DNA of 64,000 nt from Tengunoibacter tsumagoiensis (GCF_003967535.1 NZ_BIFR01000001.1:1293493-1357492), one strand, 5' to 3'. Shown: positions 1 to 8,929, counted from the first letter of the stretch. Notes: generated by a model not told the origin, from the sequence alone. A program made the numbers and translations.

Positions 1-177
1 GCTGTGGGAGCGGTCAGTTTTATTATTCCAGCTCTCTGGCCGTTAGCAATTACAGCTGGTCTTGGTGCTATCCGTCAGTCGGGGTTAGCGAAACAGATCT
101 TTGCGTTGCTTGATACTTTTGTGCGACAACAGTACCCTGATGTGCAGATCAACCCCAATGCCGTTCCTCATTTCTAA
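1..177 (+). CDS. C-terminal end of a membrane/FHA-family paralogue (5' end outside window)
   Basis: Frame 1 is open from the first base to a TAA at 175-177 and gives 58 residues. They align with residues about 85-142 of the next gene: both have a hydrophobic stretch ending in LWPL, then TAG.GA.RQ, then VRQQ.P.VQI. The upstream gene stops right after this region, so it lacks the Pro-rich linker, zinc ribbons and FHA domain of its neighbour. It is probably a short paralogue made of the shared N-terminal domain only, and the pair looks like a tandem duplication. Function unknown. The domain has one likely membrane-associated segment. Confidence 0.75.
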   Translation, partial: AVGAVSFIIPALWPLAITAGLGAIRQSGLAKQIFALLDTFVRQQYPDVQINPNAVPHF

Positions 178-526
178 GGATGTGCTCTTCCAGGAAAGTT
201 GGCATCCATGTGCTAAAGCTGGGAAAACATGGATGCTGCAACTCCAGAATAGTAACCTCATGCACTCTGACCAATCACGAGAAAAGAAGCAAATAGCCGC
301 TAAAAGTGCTTTACCATAAGAAATTCTCTGCCGATAATATGTTATACTCAATTGAGAATAGGCAATATAACCTTCCAACTCTCATCCTCTCCATACGTAG
401 ATAAGGGAGGAGGCAGTGAGACTGCCAACAGCACGATAGATGGAAGCTCAGAGTTGCGTGGATGAGAACCTTTTCCGCGAACCTGACCGGAACAATAGAT
501 GAAAAAGCGACGTTGGAGGATAACGG
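178..526. other. Intergenic region between the two paralogues
   Basis: No convincing gene. A TATACT hexamer at 343-348 could be a -10 box for the downstream gene, but no good -35 is placed 17 bp upstream. A purine-rich stretch (about 400-420) and the GGAGG Shine-Dalgarno just before 527 are the only other signals seen. Confidence 0.4.
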
Positions 527-2155
527 ATGGATGCCCGCTTTTATAATTCAGATGATATAGATCTTGAGCGTTTGGGTGCAGATCTGGTCAATGTCTATCT
601 TGCGCAAGGGTATCAAGCGCAACAGATTGGAGATAAGGACCAGCAGCTTGTTCAGATTAAGAAGGGCGGCGATTTTGAGGCCATGATTGGCATGCAGGCG
701 GCGCTCTCACTGACGCTGCAACGGACCGCGGGCGGCGTCCTGGCGATGATTGGAAAGCAGCGCTGGGTCGATAAAGCGGCTGTTGGGGCGGTAGGTATTG
801 TTGCTTTTGCGGTCCTGTGGCCTTTAACGGTGACTGCTGGTGTGGGGGCCTGGCGTCAGGCGAGTCTGGGGAATCAAGCCCTCAATATGGTGGATGGACT
901 TGTGCGTCAGCAGCGTCCAGGAGTGCAGATTGGACCGGTGCCAGTGCAGATTGTGCCGCAGATTCAGCAGCAGTGGGCACCACAACAGGCGTTGCCTCCA
1001 GGTCCACAGACACCATATTATGTGCCATCCAATCAACAGGCCCCATATGTGCCACCAGTGCCACAATCGCCAGCCTACGTTCCTTCGGCACAGGTTGTGA
1101 ATGCATCGTCTACTCCTGTGTCCAATCAGTTGCGTTGTCAGCATTGTAATACCCCCTATGAGGCGGGCGATACCTTCTGCTCTGGTTGTGGACGACCTTT
1201 GACTGCTGCTAAGCTGTATTGCTCAAATTGTAATACTGAGGTGAAGCAAGGCGTGGCTTTCTGTCCCAAGTGTGGAGCTTCGACCTTTCAGTCGCAGGCA
1301 GGGGCGGCCAATCTTCCTAAGCCTGGACCAGCTCCGGCTCCGCAGCCGACGTATCAACCTGCGCAGCCAACATATACACCGCCACCAGCTCCACCAAAGC
1401 TGGTGACGCCAGCCTATACGCCGCCACCAGCTCCACCTGTGCAGCCAACATATACGCCACCGGTAACGCAGAATCCACCGGTTCAGCCTCAGCCAACGGT
1501 CTATTATGTGCCTTCGACTCAGCAGTCCAGCGCTGATGCTTCGGCTCCAACGGTCTCGTCTGCTCCTCAGAAGCCAGCAGAGACCTATTATACGCCGCCA
1601 GCGACGCAGACTCCTCCGAGCCAGCCGCAGCCAAAGGTTACGATTGTGCCTCAGGCACCAAAGCAAGAGCCGCCAGCTCCGCCGAAGCCGCGCCCACAGA
1701 AGCAATACTATATTCCGTCTAATCCGGCTGCGAATGATCAGACCCTCCCTCAGCAGGCGACCGAAGATAGCTCAGCTCCGACGCTCCCGCAGGCACAGGC
1801 TGTACGTCCAACGACGCAATCTGTACCAGCGGTGGGCACATGGGGTAAACTAACCCTGAGTGATGGGCAAGAGATCAAGCTAGATGAGGATGCCGTACTT
1901 GTGGGGCGTTATGATCATGATGTACCGGATGTGAAGCCGCAGGTAGATTTCAGCAATACGCAGGGATCAGATACCATCTCGCGTATGCATGCAGTCCTTG
2001 AGCGCAATGGCAGTAGCTATACGCTCACAGATCTCAATAGCACCAACGCAACGCGCCTCAATGGGAAGCGTCTGGAGCCTGAGAAGGCTACTCCCATCAC
2101 TGATGGAGATACTTTGCAGTTTGGGAAGATCGTCTGCACTTTTCATAAAGCGTAG
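527..2155 (+). CDS. FHA-domain protein with two zinc ribbons and long Pro/Gln-rich linker
   Basis: 542 residues, start ATG with GGAGG 9 bases upstream. Residues 1-140 form the N-terminal domain shared with the preceding fragment, including a hydrophobic stretch near 85-110. Residues about 204-250 hold two CxxC...CxxC ribbons (CQHC/CSGC and CSNC/CPKC). Residues 260-430 are a Pro/Gln/Thr-rich linker with repeated YTPPPAPP-like units. Residues about 435-542 are an FHA domain with the usual GR, SR.H and N.T.LNG features. FHA domains bind phosphothreonine, so this is probably a receptor for a Ser/Thr kinase such as the one at 25640. The partner is inferred, not shown. The linker skews codon use and creates long false frames on both strands. 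Confidence 0.88.
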   Translation: MDARFYNSDDIDLERLGADLVNVYLAQGYQAQQIGDKDQQLVQIKKGGDFEAMIGMQAALSLTLQRTAGGVLAMIGKQRWVDKAAVGAVGIVAFAVLWPLTVTAGVGAWRQASLGNQALNMVDGLVRQQRPGVQIGPVPVQIVPQIQQQWAPQQALPPGPQTPYYVPSNQQAPYVPPVPQSPAYVPSAQVVNASSTPVSNQLRCQHCNTPYEAGDTFCSGCGRPLTAAKLYCSNCNTEVKQGVAFCPKCGASTFQSQAGAANLPKPGPAPAPQPTYQPAQPTYTPPPAPPKLVTPAYTPPPAPPVQPTYTPPVTQNPPVQPQPTVYYVPSTQQSSADASAPTVSSAPQKPAETYYTPPATQTPPSQPQPKVTIVPQAPKQEPPAPPKPRPQKQYYIPSNPAANDQTLPQQATEDSSAPTLPQAQAVRPTTQSVPAVGTWGKLTLSDGQEIKLDEDAVLVGRYDHDVPDVKPQVDFSNTQGSDTISRMHAVLERNGSSYTLTDLNSTNATRLNGKRLEPEKATPITDGDTLQFGKIVCTFHKA

Positions 2156-2158
2156 AAC

Positions 2159-2220
2159 AAAAGAAAGATGTTTCCCTATCTCCTTTCGTTATGAAGGAGA
2201 TAGGGAAACATCTTTCTTTT
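2159..2220 (+). terminator. Perfect 27-bp stem-loop terminator
   Basis: Arms 2159-2185 and 2194-2220 are perfect inverted repeats with an 8-nt loop. The stem starts with AAAAG and ends in CTTTT, so it can terminate the FHA gene on the plus strand and also act in the other direction. Confidence 0.85.
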
Positions 2221-2332
2221 ATATATTAGTATGTGTATTTGTTGCATAGGACCAGTCTTAGTGCCTCATGGATTAGCGAATACTCTTTATTCTCGTTTCT
2301 ATCCACGGAGTGGCCCAATAGTAAGTGGTGCG

Positions 2333-2746
2333 TCAGCTATACCTTCGACCTCGTTTTTTAGGATATCCAATGTAACAGGAACTACATAGTAGTGTCTTTA
2401 ATTGAGAGCGAGCATAGACTTTTTTACTGTTATCTGTATAACTATACCAAATATAAAGTACGACATAGGAAAAAAACCATTTATGAGCTGTAGGAGATAA
2501 AGTTTTAATAAATTGTATGGTTCTTTTTGATATGTGTAGTCTTGTGTAAAATTCGGGATAAGATAGAATGTTTGATTCTGGTAAATATCCAGGTGAATGC
2601 AAGAGGATGAGCAGCTCTTCTTGCTGAACCCTACTTTGCTTGAGTTCTTCTTTCCATAGAATAGATATCTGCAAAAATTGTGGAGTTAACCACAATCCGA
2701 AATTTTCAGCATCTAGCGGCTGAAATTCTGGGATTTCTATGAGCAT
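2333..2746 (-). CDS. Hypothetical protein, 137 aa
   Basis: No family recognised. The product starts MLIEIPEFQPLD and contains a Trp/Tyr/Phe-rich stretch near residues 85-105 that could be a buried helix, then a basic Cys-containing tail. GGAAGAG lies about 10-14 bases before the ATG. The stretch is more AT-rich than the neighbouring genes, with more ATA and TTA codons, which suggests acquisition or weak selection. It reads in the same direction as the VOC gene upstream and could be co-transcribed with it. It could also be a chance frame. Confidence 0.45.
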   Translation of the reverse strand: MLIEIPEFQPLDAENFGLWLTPQFLQISILWKEELKQSRVQQEELLILLHSPGYLPESNILSYPEFYTRLHISKRTIQFIKTLSPTAHKWFFSYVVLYIWYSYTDNSKKVYARSQLKTLLCSSCYIGYPKKRGRRYS

Positions 2747-2784
2747 TCTCTATTATCTCTTCCAGGACAGTTGATTTATTTTTG

Positions 2785-3183
2785 TTACGAGCCATAGATG
2801 AAAATACTATTTTTAAATGGATCATGTATTTCAAATCCTTTTACTTCAGGTGTAATCTGTTTTGGTTGTTCTAAAACATAAACCCCAGCCTTTTGTAACT
2901 GTTCATAGGCAATTTGTGCATTCTCTACTTCCAGGCCAATTCCCAGATCGCGTGGTTCTATCTGGTCAACTTTTTGCAGAAAAATAGTGATACCTGCATC
3001 TAGTTCTAGCCAGAGGTGGGAAGCTAACTCTTCATCAGTTGGATCTGTCTTGCCACAATTGCACAACTCGTGCCGTAATTTTAAGCCTAGTTGATCGCGG
3101 AAAAAGTACAGGGCTGCTCCCATAGCAGGTACTTGTAAAAAATACGAGCCAAATCGTGCATGTATCTGCATTGCTGTAATCAC
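2785..3183 (-). CDS. VOC-fold (glyoxalase/bleomycin-resistance type) protein
   Basis: 132 residues, about the length of a single VOC unit made of two beta-alpha-beta-beta-beta modules. Near residues 20-35 it has the A..FFRDQLGLKL pattern typical of VOC proteins. Around residue 58 is a HLWLELDAG strand, and the C-terminal module ends in the characteristic EIHDPFKNSIFIYGS strand. The expected metal ligands are plausible (the H in SHLWLE and the E in GLEV) but not certain. The substrate cannot be told. VOC proteins include lyases, dioxygenases and drug-binding proteins. No partner gene points to a pathway. Confidence 0.82.
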   Translation of the reverse strand: MITAMQIHARFGSYFLQVPAMGAALYFFRDQLGLKLRHELCNCGKTDPTDEELASHLWLELDAGITIFLQKVDQIEPRDLGIGLEVENAQIAYEQLQKAGVYVLEQPKQITPEVKGFEIHDPFKNSIFIYGS

Positions 3184-3389
3184 TTTCTTCTTTTCTAATA
3201 AGACCAGACTAAGATAATTAGTATTTTATATAATTATCTCCACATTCTCTACTTCTATATTGCTAAGAACTGCTGCTGTATAGGTCTTTCCCATCTTTTC
3301 CAGCTTACCAAAAAGGCATGAAAAATCTTCTTGCTATATCGCTTGTACAGCATTGTTCTTTAAAATTTGAGCTGAAATATAATTCTATG

Positions 3390-4015
3390 GTAACTACTCA
3401 GGTCGACGAGAAAAGAGGAAGAAGGAGTTCACCATGAAAAGTGGATTCTAAGGCAGCAAAAAGTGACTGGCCTTGCTTGCGCATGGTCGAAAGATAGCTT
3501 CGAACACGGAAAAACGCGTGCGCTCCAGCAATCGAGCGAAAACACCCAGACACTTTTTGCTGAACCTTGATCATACGAACATCTCGCTCGGCCTGACTGT
3601 TATCAAAAGGCACGGCAAAATCAGACAAGAAGGCGAGAACCGCTTCTTCTTGTTGGCAGAGCCGATCTAACAGATTGAGCGCCACATGTTGTTTTGGGCG
3701 TCTCACTTTGGGCACGGTTTTGTTGGCATGGCATCCCGTTTCGTCTTGATGAATGACATCTTGAGTACACAGGGCTTCTTGAAGCAGGAAATCGACGGGT
3801 TCCAGATTGGTCGCACATCGCAGAAGAAGGGTGCTGAGCGTACCAGAACTCATGGAGTGACCAAAGAGATCTTGCAACAGTTCACAGGTGCGATCATAGC
3901 TCGAAGAAGGCGGTTTTCTTGGCGAAGATGGAGAAGTTCTTCTTCTATCGTCATCGTTCTACTGTAACGGTTTTCTTGTTTTTTGACAAGGGTTCTAGCG
4001 GACCTGAGTAGTTAC
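3390..4015. mobile_element. Internally deleted IS66-family element (626 bp) with 8-bp target duplication
   Basis: The ends are a perfect 15-bp inverted repeat, GTAACTACTCAGGTC at 3390-3404 and its complement at 4001-4015. IS66-family ends begin GTAA. The 8 bases outside both ends are identical (ATTCTATG at 3382-3389 and 4016-4023), which is the target duplication length of this family. A complete IS66-type element is 2-3 kb, so this one is a non-autonomous derivative carrying only pieces of the transposase. The intact ends and perfect duplication indicate that it moved in its deleted form, or very recently. Confidence 0.92.
3398..3954 (-). pseudogene. IS66-type transposase remnant (three joined fragments)
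   Basis: Reading on the minus strand from an ATG at 3954, MTIEEELLHLRQENRLLR is the N-terminal coiled coil of an IS66 TnpC. A deletion then changes the frame, and the main open frame (3398-3877) starts in the central DDE domain near QDLFGHSMSSG and DVIHQDETGCH. A second deletion joins RRPKQHVA to LNLLDRLCQQ. The C-terminal signature PFDNSQAERDVRMIKVQQK...FRSIAGA is intact. The product lacks the zinc-finger region and most of the DDE core, so it should be inactive and need a transposase supplied from elsewhere. Confidence 0.9.
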
Positions 4016-4140
4016 ATTCTATGTTAAAAATGTATGTTATTGAGATTTCTTTGTCAAGAGAATAATATCTTGTTGATTTTCTTCCCTTATGGATGAATAT
4101 CTTGCTCTTTAGTAGATAACCATGCATTGCGTCGTTTCCT

Positions 4141-4560
4141 ATTGAACCATGGAGGGGCTCACACAGCGGAGTGGGAGCAGGGGAAAGAGACAAGCGACTT
4201 TCCCTACTTTACATTGCATAATATGCGTTTTCATGTGAAAGACAGCAAAAGCAGTAGGGAAGGTAGCTTGTCTCCTTCCAAAACGTGCAACTCCACGATG
4301 CCAGCCCCTCCATAGCTTCTGTTCCCATTGAACCATGGAGGGGCTCACAGAGCGGAGGGGGAACTGAGGAAAGAGACAAGCGACTTTCCCTACTTTACAT
4401 TCATAATATGTTTTTTCATGTGCGAGCCAGCAAAAGCAGTAGGGAAGGTTGCTTGTCTCCTTCCTAAATTTCTCGTTCCGCTATGCCAGCCCCTCCATAG
4501 CTTCTGTTCCCATTGAGCCATGGAGTGGCTCATAGAGCGGAGTGGGAACAAAAGAAAGAG
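4141..4560. repeat. Tandem 186-bp dyad repeats (2.3 copies)
   Basis: Copy 1 starts at 4141, copy 2 at 4327 and a truncated copy 3 at 4512, with periods of 186 and 185 bp. Each full copy is itself a large imperfect palindrome. ATGGAGGGGCT at 4149-4159 pairs with AGCCCCTCCAT at 4303-4313. Inner arms (GAGACAAGC with GCTTGTCTC, TTCCCTACT with AGTAGGGAA) follow, and a GCATAATATGC-type dyad lies at the centre of copy 1. No protein is conserved between copies. The unit could be a MITE-like repeat or a structured RNA. It ends just before the valS leader. Confidence 0.85.
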
Positions 4561-4629
4561 AGCCCTTCCATTCTCTATACCTTGACATTTGGGTGTTGAT
4601 TCGATAGACTAAAACTAACACAAACTTAT

Positions 4630-4925
4630 ACTGATGCGGATCAGGAGGAGTAAGTGCGTACACTCCGCGAGAGATGGAAGATCACCGGCTGCAAGTCTTC
4701 CTCGGTAGGAACGCGCTGAAGGTCGCCTGGGAGTCTGGACGTGAACGCAAGCAACTGGCTGGTTGTTGTGAGTAATGTCCACGGATCGTGCCCGATAGCG
4801 CACGTTATGAGGAGCAGTCCTTCTCTCTCTACTATGGCATTGCATGCGAAGTAAAGATAGGTTGCTCAAAACAAGGTGGTACCACGTGATATCCTTTCTC
4901 GTCCTTGGCGAGAAGGGTTTTTTTT
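4630..4925 (+). ncRNA. T-box riboswitch leader of valS (valine specifier)
   Basis: The T-box core AAGGTGGTACCACG lies at 4873-4886. Its TGGT bulge can pair with the NCCA end of a tRNA whose discriminator base is A, as in tRNA-Val. It is followed by a terminator hairpin with CCTTTCTCG (4893-4901) and CGAGAAGGG (4909-4917), then eight T. In stem I the strand CAGG-AGG-AGTA (4642-4652) faces GAAGGTCG-CCTG (4719-4729). This fits a specifier loop with GTC, a valine codon, at 4722-4724. Uncharged tRNA-Val would stabilise the antiterminator and switch valS on. The specifier assignment is a manual fold. Confidence 0.9.
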
Positions 4926-5026
4926 ATGGGCTGAAAAAACACTGCAAATGCTCTGGCATTCATCTGGTCACGGACTGAGGAGAGAGTGTTCGTAGAGTGT
5001 GGTTAAGACGGATTAGGAGTGGTTCT

Positions 5027-7762
5027 ATGATTGAACAGGATAAGCAGGGTACAACAGCGGCTGAGGCTGCGGCTGCACTGCCTAAGGCCTATGAGCCGCA
5101 GGCGGTTGAGGCGAAATGGTATCGTTTCTGGGAGGAGGGAGGCTACTTTAAGCCGCGCCCCAATCTTTCCCGCAAACCTTTTGTGATCAGCATGCCTCCT
5201 CCTAATGTAACTGGTGTCTTGCACCTGGGGCATGTGGTGACTGCGACAACTGAGGATATTATGGTTCGCTATCATCGCATGCAGGGCGATGAGACGCTCT
5301 GGATTCCAGGCTCTGATCATGCTGGTATCGCCACGCAGACAGTGGTTGAGCGTACCCTGGCTAAAGAGGGGACTGATCGGCATCAGCTTGGGCGCGAAGC
5401 CTTTGTGGAGCGCATCTGGCAGTGGGTTCATGAATATAAAGATCGGATCCAGAATCAGCATCGGCGGATTGGCGCATCTTGCGACTGGTCGCGTGAGCGT
5501 TTCACCCTCGACGAGGGGCTCTCCAAAGCAGTGCGCGAGGTCTTTGTGCGCTTGTATGACGAAGGTCTGCTCTATCGTGGTGAACGCATCATCAACTGGT
5601 GTCCCTTCTGTATGAGCGCGCTCTCGGATCTTGAGGTAAATCATATTGACACCCCTGGAAAACTCACCTATGTGCGCTATCCGTTGAAGCCGCTGCCAGG
5701 TCAGTCTGAGGGCGAGACCGAATATATTAGCGTTGCGACGACACGGCCTGAAACGATTCTGGGCGATACAGGTGTGGCCGTCAATCCTCATGATCCACGT
5801 TATGCCAACATTATTGGACGCCATGCAATTCTGCCAATGGTTGGTCGTGAGATCCCCATTATTGGTGATGAGGCTGTTGATGCCTCCTTTGGGACAGGTG
5901 CGGTAAAGGTCACGCCTTTCCATGATCCAGTTGACTTTGAGATTGGTCAGCGCCATCAATTGCCACAGATTCAGGTGATTGGCTTTGATGCTAAAATGAC
6001 TGACCAGGCTGGCCCTTATGCAGGCCAGGATCGCTATGAGGCGCGTAAGAACCTTATTGCCGATCTTGAGAAGCTTGGCCTGATTATCAAAAGCGAGGAT
6101 TATGTCGTTCCGCTGGGAATCTGCGATCGCTCGAATACTCCGATTGAGCCGCTTATCTCCAAGCAGTGGTTTGTGAAGATGACGCCGCTGGCTACGCCCG
6201 CACTGGCCGCTGTGAAATATGGACAGCTCAAGATCGTGCCTGAGCGCTTTAATAAGACCTATACCGAGTGGTTGGAGAATATTCACGACTGGTGTATCTC
6301 GCGTCAGCTCTGGTGGGGCCATCGGATTCCCGTCTGGTATTGCGATACCTGTGGCTCTATGACCGTAAGCCGGGAAGATGCAACAGCCTGCTCGCATTGT
6401 GGCAGCGAGCAGATTCATCAGGATGAAGATGTGCTCGACACCTGGTTTAGCTCGGCGCTCTGGCCTTTTAGCACCCTGGGCTGGCCGGAAGTTACTCCGG
6501 ATGTTTTGCGCTACTATCCGAACTCCGTGATGGAGACCGGCTATGATATCATCTTTTTCTGGGTCTCGCGCATGGTTATGACAGGCATTCATTTTCTGGG
6601 AACTGTGCCCTTCTCAACGGTCTACCTGCATGGACTGGTGCGAGATGCAAAAGGTGAGAAGATGAGCAAGTCTAAGAATAATGTGGTCGATCCACTGATC
6701 ATTATGGACAAATATGGGACGGATGCTCTGCGCTTCACCCTGACGACCAGCAGCACACCAGGCAATGATAGCAAGTTAGTCGAAGAGCGCATTATTGGCA
6801 ATCGTAATTTTGCCAACAAGATCTGGAATGCCTCGCGCTTTGTGTTAATGACCACCGCTGAGTTCGATGGTGGAGTCCCTGCCATCGACGAACTTACGCC
6901 GCAGACGTTGGCTGATCGCTGGCTACTGCATCGGTTTGAACTCCTGACAAAATCGGTCACACGATTGATTGAAGAGTTCCAGTTTGGTGAAGCAGGTCGC
7001 CAGATCAATGAGTTTTTCTGGTCGGATTATTGTGACTGGTACGTTGAGATTGCGAAAGTTCAGATGCAGGGGGACGAGGCCGCACAGCGCAGTACAGTGG
7101 GCATTCTTCGTGCAGTGCTTGATCAGAGCATGAGACTGTTGCATCCTTTCATGCCTTTTGTGACAGAAGAGGTCTGGCAGCATCTCTATCGCACCAGCGT
7201 TCCTGATCCTGAGCAGTGGCCTGCGTCAGCGCTCATCATTGCGTCCTGGCCACAGTATAATGAAGCCTTCATCGATGAAGAGGCTGAACAGCAGTTCAGT
7301 CTGGTTCAGCAGGTCATTACACGCATCCGTGATGCTCGTAATCAGATGAACGTTGAGCCTTCGCGCCGCATCTCAGCTATCATGGTTGTAGGTGAAGGTC
7401 TGACGATGTTTGAGGCTCAGACACCTTTGATCGAATTCTTAGCCCGTACTGAGAAGCCCCAGCTTCACACAACCCTGGAGCAGAAGCCCGAGCAGGCGAT
7501 GAGTCTGCTGGCCGAATCTGTTGAAGTGTACCTGCCGTTAGCTGGCCTGCTTGATATTGGTAAAGAACTTGAACGCCTGGACAAAGAGATTCTCCAATCT
7601 GCTCAAGAGCTTGAACGTTTACAGAGCAAGCTGTCTAATGAGAACTTCGTAGCTCGTGCTAAACCTGACGTTGTTGAGAAAGAGCGCGAGAAGCTGGCCG
7701 CCCAGGAAGAGCGCAGCAGTAAGCTCAAAGCTCGTCACGATGAACTGGCTCAGATAAAATAG
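5027..7762 (+). CDS. valS: Valyl-tRNA synthetase
   Basis: 911 residues, a class Ia synthetase that charges tRNA-Val and edits misactivated threonine. The HIGH motif appears as HLGH (residues 66-69) after MPPPNVTG, and KMSKS lies near residue 545 in GEKMSKSKNNVVDPL. The CP1 editing domain spans roughly 190-410 and includes ATTRPETILGDT. A CDTCG...CSHCG cluster near 440-460 is a probable zinc site. The last 70 residues are the family's C-terminal coiled coil. An earlier in-frame ATG at 4997 has no ribosome site, while AGGAG lies 7 bases before the ATG at 5027. The leader is a T-box. The gene stands alone. Confidence 0.97.
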   Translation: MIEQDKQGTTAAEAAAALPKAYEPQAVEAKWYRFWEEGGYFKPRPNLSRKPFVISMPPPNVTGVLHLGHVVTATTEDIMVRYHRMQGDETLWIPGSDHAGIATQTVVERTLAKEGTDRHQLGREAFVERIWQWVHEYKDRIQNQHRRIGASCDWSRERFTLDEGLSKAVREVFVRLYDEGLLYRGERIINWCPFCMSALSDLEVNHIDTPGKLTYVRYPLKPLPGQSEGETEYISVATTRPETILGDTGVAVNPHDPRYANIIGRHAILPMVGREIPIIGDEAVDASFGTGAVKVTPFHDPVDFEIGQRHQLPQIQVIGFDAKMTDQAGPYAGQDRYEARKNLIADLEKLGLIIKSEDYVVPLGICDRSNTPIEPLISKQWFVKMTPLATPALAAVKYGQLKIVPERFNKTYTEWLENIHDWCISRQLWWGHRIPVWYCDTCGSMTVSREDATACSHCGSEQIHQDEDVLDTWFSSALWPFSTLGWPEVTPDVLRYYPNSVMETGYDIIFFWVSRMVMTGIHFLGTVPFSTVYLHGLVRDAKGEKMSKSKNNVVDPLIIMDKYGTDALRFTLTTSSTPGNDSKLVEERIIGNRNFANKIWNASRFVLMTTAEFDGGVPAIDELTPQTLADRWLLHRFELLTKSVTRLIEEFQFGEAGRQINEFFWSDYCDWYVEIAKVQMQGDEAAQRSTVGILRAVLDQSMRLLHPFMPFVTEEVWQHLYRTSVPDPEQWPASALIIASWPQYNEAFIDEEAEQQFSLVQQVITRIRDARNQMNVEPSRRISAIMVVGEGLTMFEAQTPLIEFLARTEKPQLHTTLEQKPEQAMSLLAESVEVYLPLAGLLDIGKELERLDKEILQSAQELERLQSKLSNENFVARAKPDVVEKEREKLAAQEERSSKLKARHDELAQIK

Positions 7763-7771
7763 GGCCTTTAG

Positions 7772-7815
7772 AAGAGCATGATCCAGGGTCAATCATGGCC
7801 CCGGATCATACTCTT
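7772..7815 (+). terminator. Bidirectional stem-loop between valS and the dehalogenase gene
   Basis: Arms 7772-7784 and 7803-7815 pair over 13 bp with one mismatch, and GGG/CCC pairs inside the loop. A T-rich stretch follows on the plus strand. It serves two convergent genes. Confidence 0.75.
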
Positions 7816-7836
7816 TCTCTATCTTCAAATATGTCT

Positions 7837-8733
7837 TCAGCGCTTTTGCGTCGTCTCTGGCAGCTGTTGCACCCAGTGTGCAATGGCCTGCCCTATCTCA
7901 TCGGGAGAGTCCTCCTGGGGTGTATGGTGACCGCGCACGCTCACCTCGGTCTGCATTGGCCACGTGCGATTGAACGCGACCTTCTGCGGATCCTGTGTGC
8001 CTGGAACGGCCTGGATGAACAATTTGGGAACGAGACTCTGGGAAAGCCACTGGCCAGAGGCGGTGACAATCTCAGTGACATCAGCTGGTTCACCCTCAAT
8101 CGGCAATTGACGAGCCCAGGAGAGATTAGGGCGTCGCGCTTCACCCGGCACCGCAAATGGACGTCGATATTCGTTCATCTCTTCCTCCGTCAACGTGCGC
8201 AGAATCGTATTGGGCAGGTTGAACTCAATGAAGGAGTTTTGTTCCAGCACCAACTGCTCCCCTTGTGCGGAACGCAGGGCTTGAAAGCGCGAGCGGGCTA
8301 TCTCTGACATCTCGCTCCATGAGGAGGTTCCCATGACTGCTTCCATATAGGTAATGCCTCGTATGGCCTCTGGATGGCGACGTGCCCAATCAAAAGCCAG
8401 GGCCGCTCCCCAATCATGTCCCACGAGAATGACCCGTTCACGTACCCCTAGTGTTTCGAGTAGCGCATCGAGGTAACGGCGATGCTCGACGAAGGTATAG
8501 GAGCCGGGACCGCTCTCAGGAAGTTTCTGCGAATCGCCCATACCGATGAGATCGGGGGCAATAATGCGGCCAAAATCTTGTACATAGGGCAGAATATTGC
8601 GCCAGGCATAAGAAGAGGTTGGATTGCCATGCAGAAAGACAATCGGATCGCCATGGCCCTCGTCTACATACGCCATCTCTAATCCGAGAACTGACTTCCG
8701 CTTTTTTTGATAGGGAAATATTGTGCTTATCAT
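7837..8733 (-). CDS. Haloalkane dehalogenase (alpha/beta hydrolase, HLD-II type)
   Basis: 298 residues, close to DhaA/LinB in length. The enzyme should hydrolyse carbon-halogen bonds of haloalkanes to alcohol and halide in the cytoplasm. The oxyanion/halide-binding HGNPTSS lies at 35-41 (N37). The nucleophile elbow is GHDWGA, with D107 and halide-binding W108. The acid E131 sits after strand 6 (TYMEA), the HLD-II arrangement. The catalytic His is H270 in GHHTPQEDSPDEIG. All five expected residues are present, so activity is likely. The residues flanking H270 (HTP where others have HFL) may reshape the tunnel. No halide-related gene lies nearby. Substrates cannot be predicted. Confidence 0.9.
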   Translation of the reverse strand: MISTIFPYQKKRKSVLGLEMAYVDEGHGDPIVFLHGNPTSSYAWRNILPYVQDFGRIIAPDLIGMGDSQKLPESGPGSYTFVEHRRYLDALLETLGVRERVILVGHDWGAALAFDWARRHPEAIRGITYMEAVMGTSSWSEMSEIARSRFQALRSAQGEQLVLEQNSFIEFNLPNTILRTLTEEEMNEYRRPFAVPGEARRPNLSWARQLPIEGEPADVTEIVTASGQWLSQSLVPKLFIQAVPGTQDPQKVAFNRTWPMQTEVSVRGHHTPQEDSPDEIGQAIAHWVQQLPETTQKR

Positions 8734-8929
8734 ACTGTGTGCTCTTTCTTTCTCTCTGAAACCATTCGATAATGTATTGTGCGTTTTTTAGAGCCAGCGG
8801 ATCTTTCCGCTCTGCAACGCATATGTTGTTTGTTCAATGTCAGAAGTATAGCGTGTATGTGGCCGAATGGACTTCATCCGTTGTGGTGATTGCACGCATG
8901 ATTTTGTTCCAGTCACAAAGAGAGGCTGA

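Noticed and set aside
1223-1705. Long Trp/Arg-rich minus-strand frame and nearby plus-strand frames
   Set aside because: They are reading-frame shadows of the Pro/Gln-rich linker of the FHA protein.
4127-4516. Several open frames of 60-70 codons within the dyad repeats
   Set aside because: They arise from the repeat structure, occur on both strands and lack ribosome sites.
5003-6592. 529-residue open frame on the minus strand inside valS
   Set aside because: It is fully antisense to a clear synthetase, has no ribosome site and no family features. It results from the codon use of valS.
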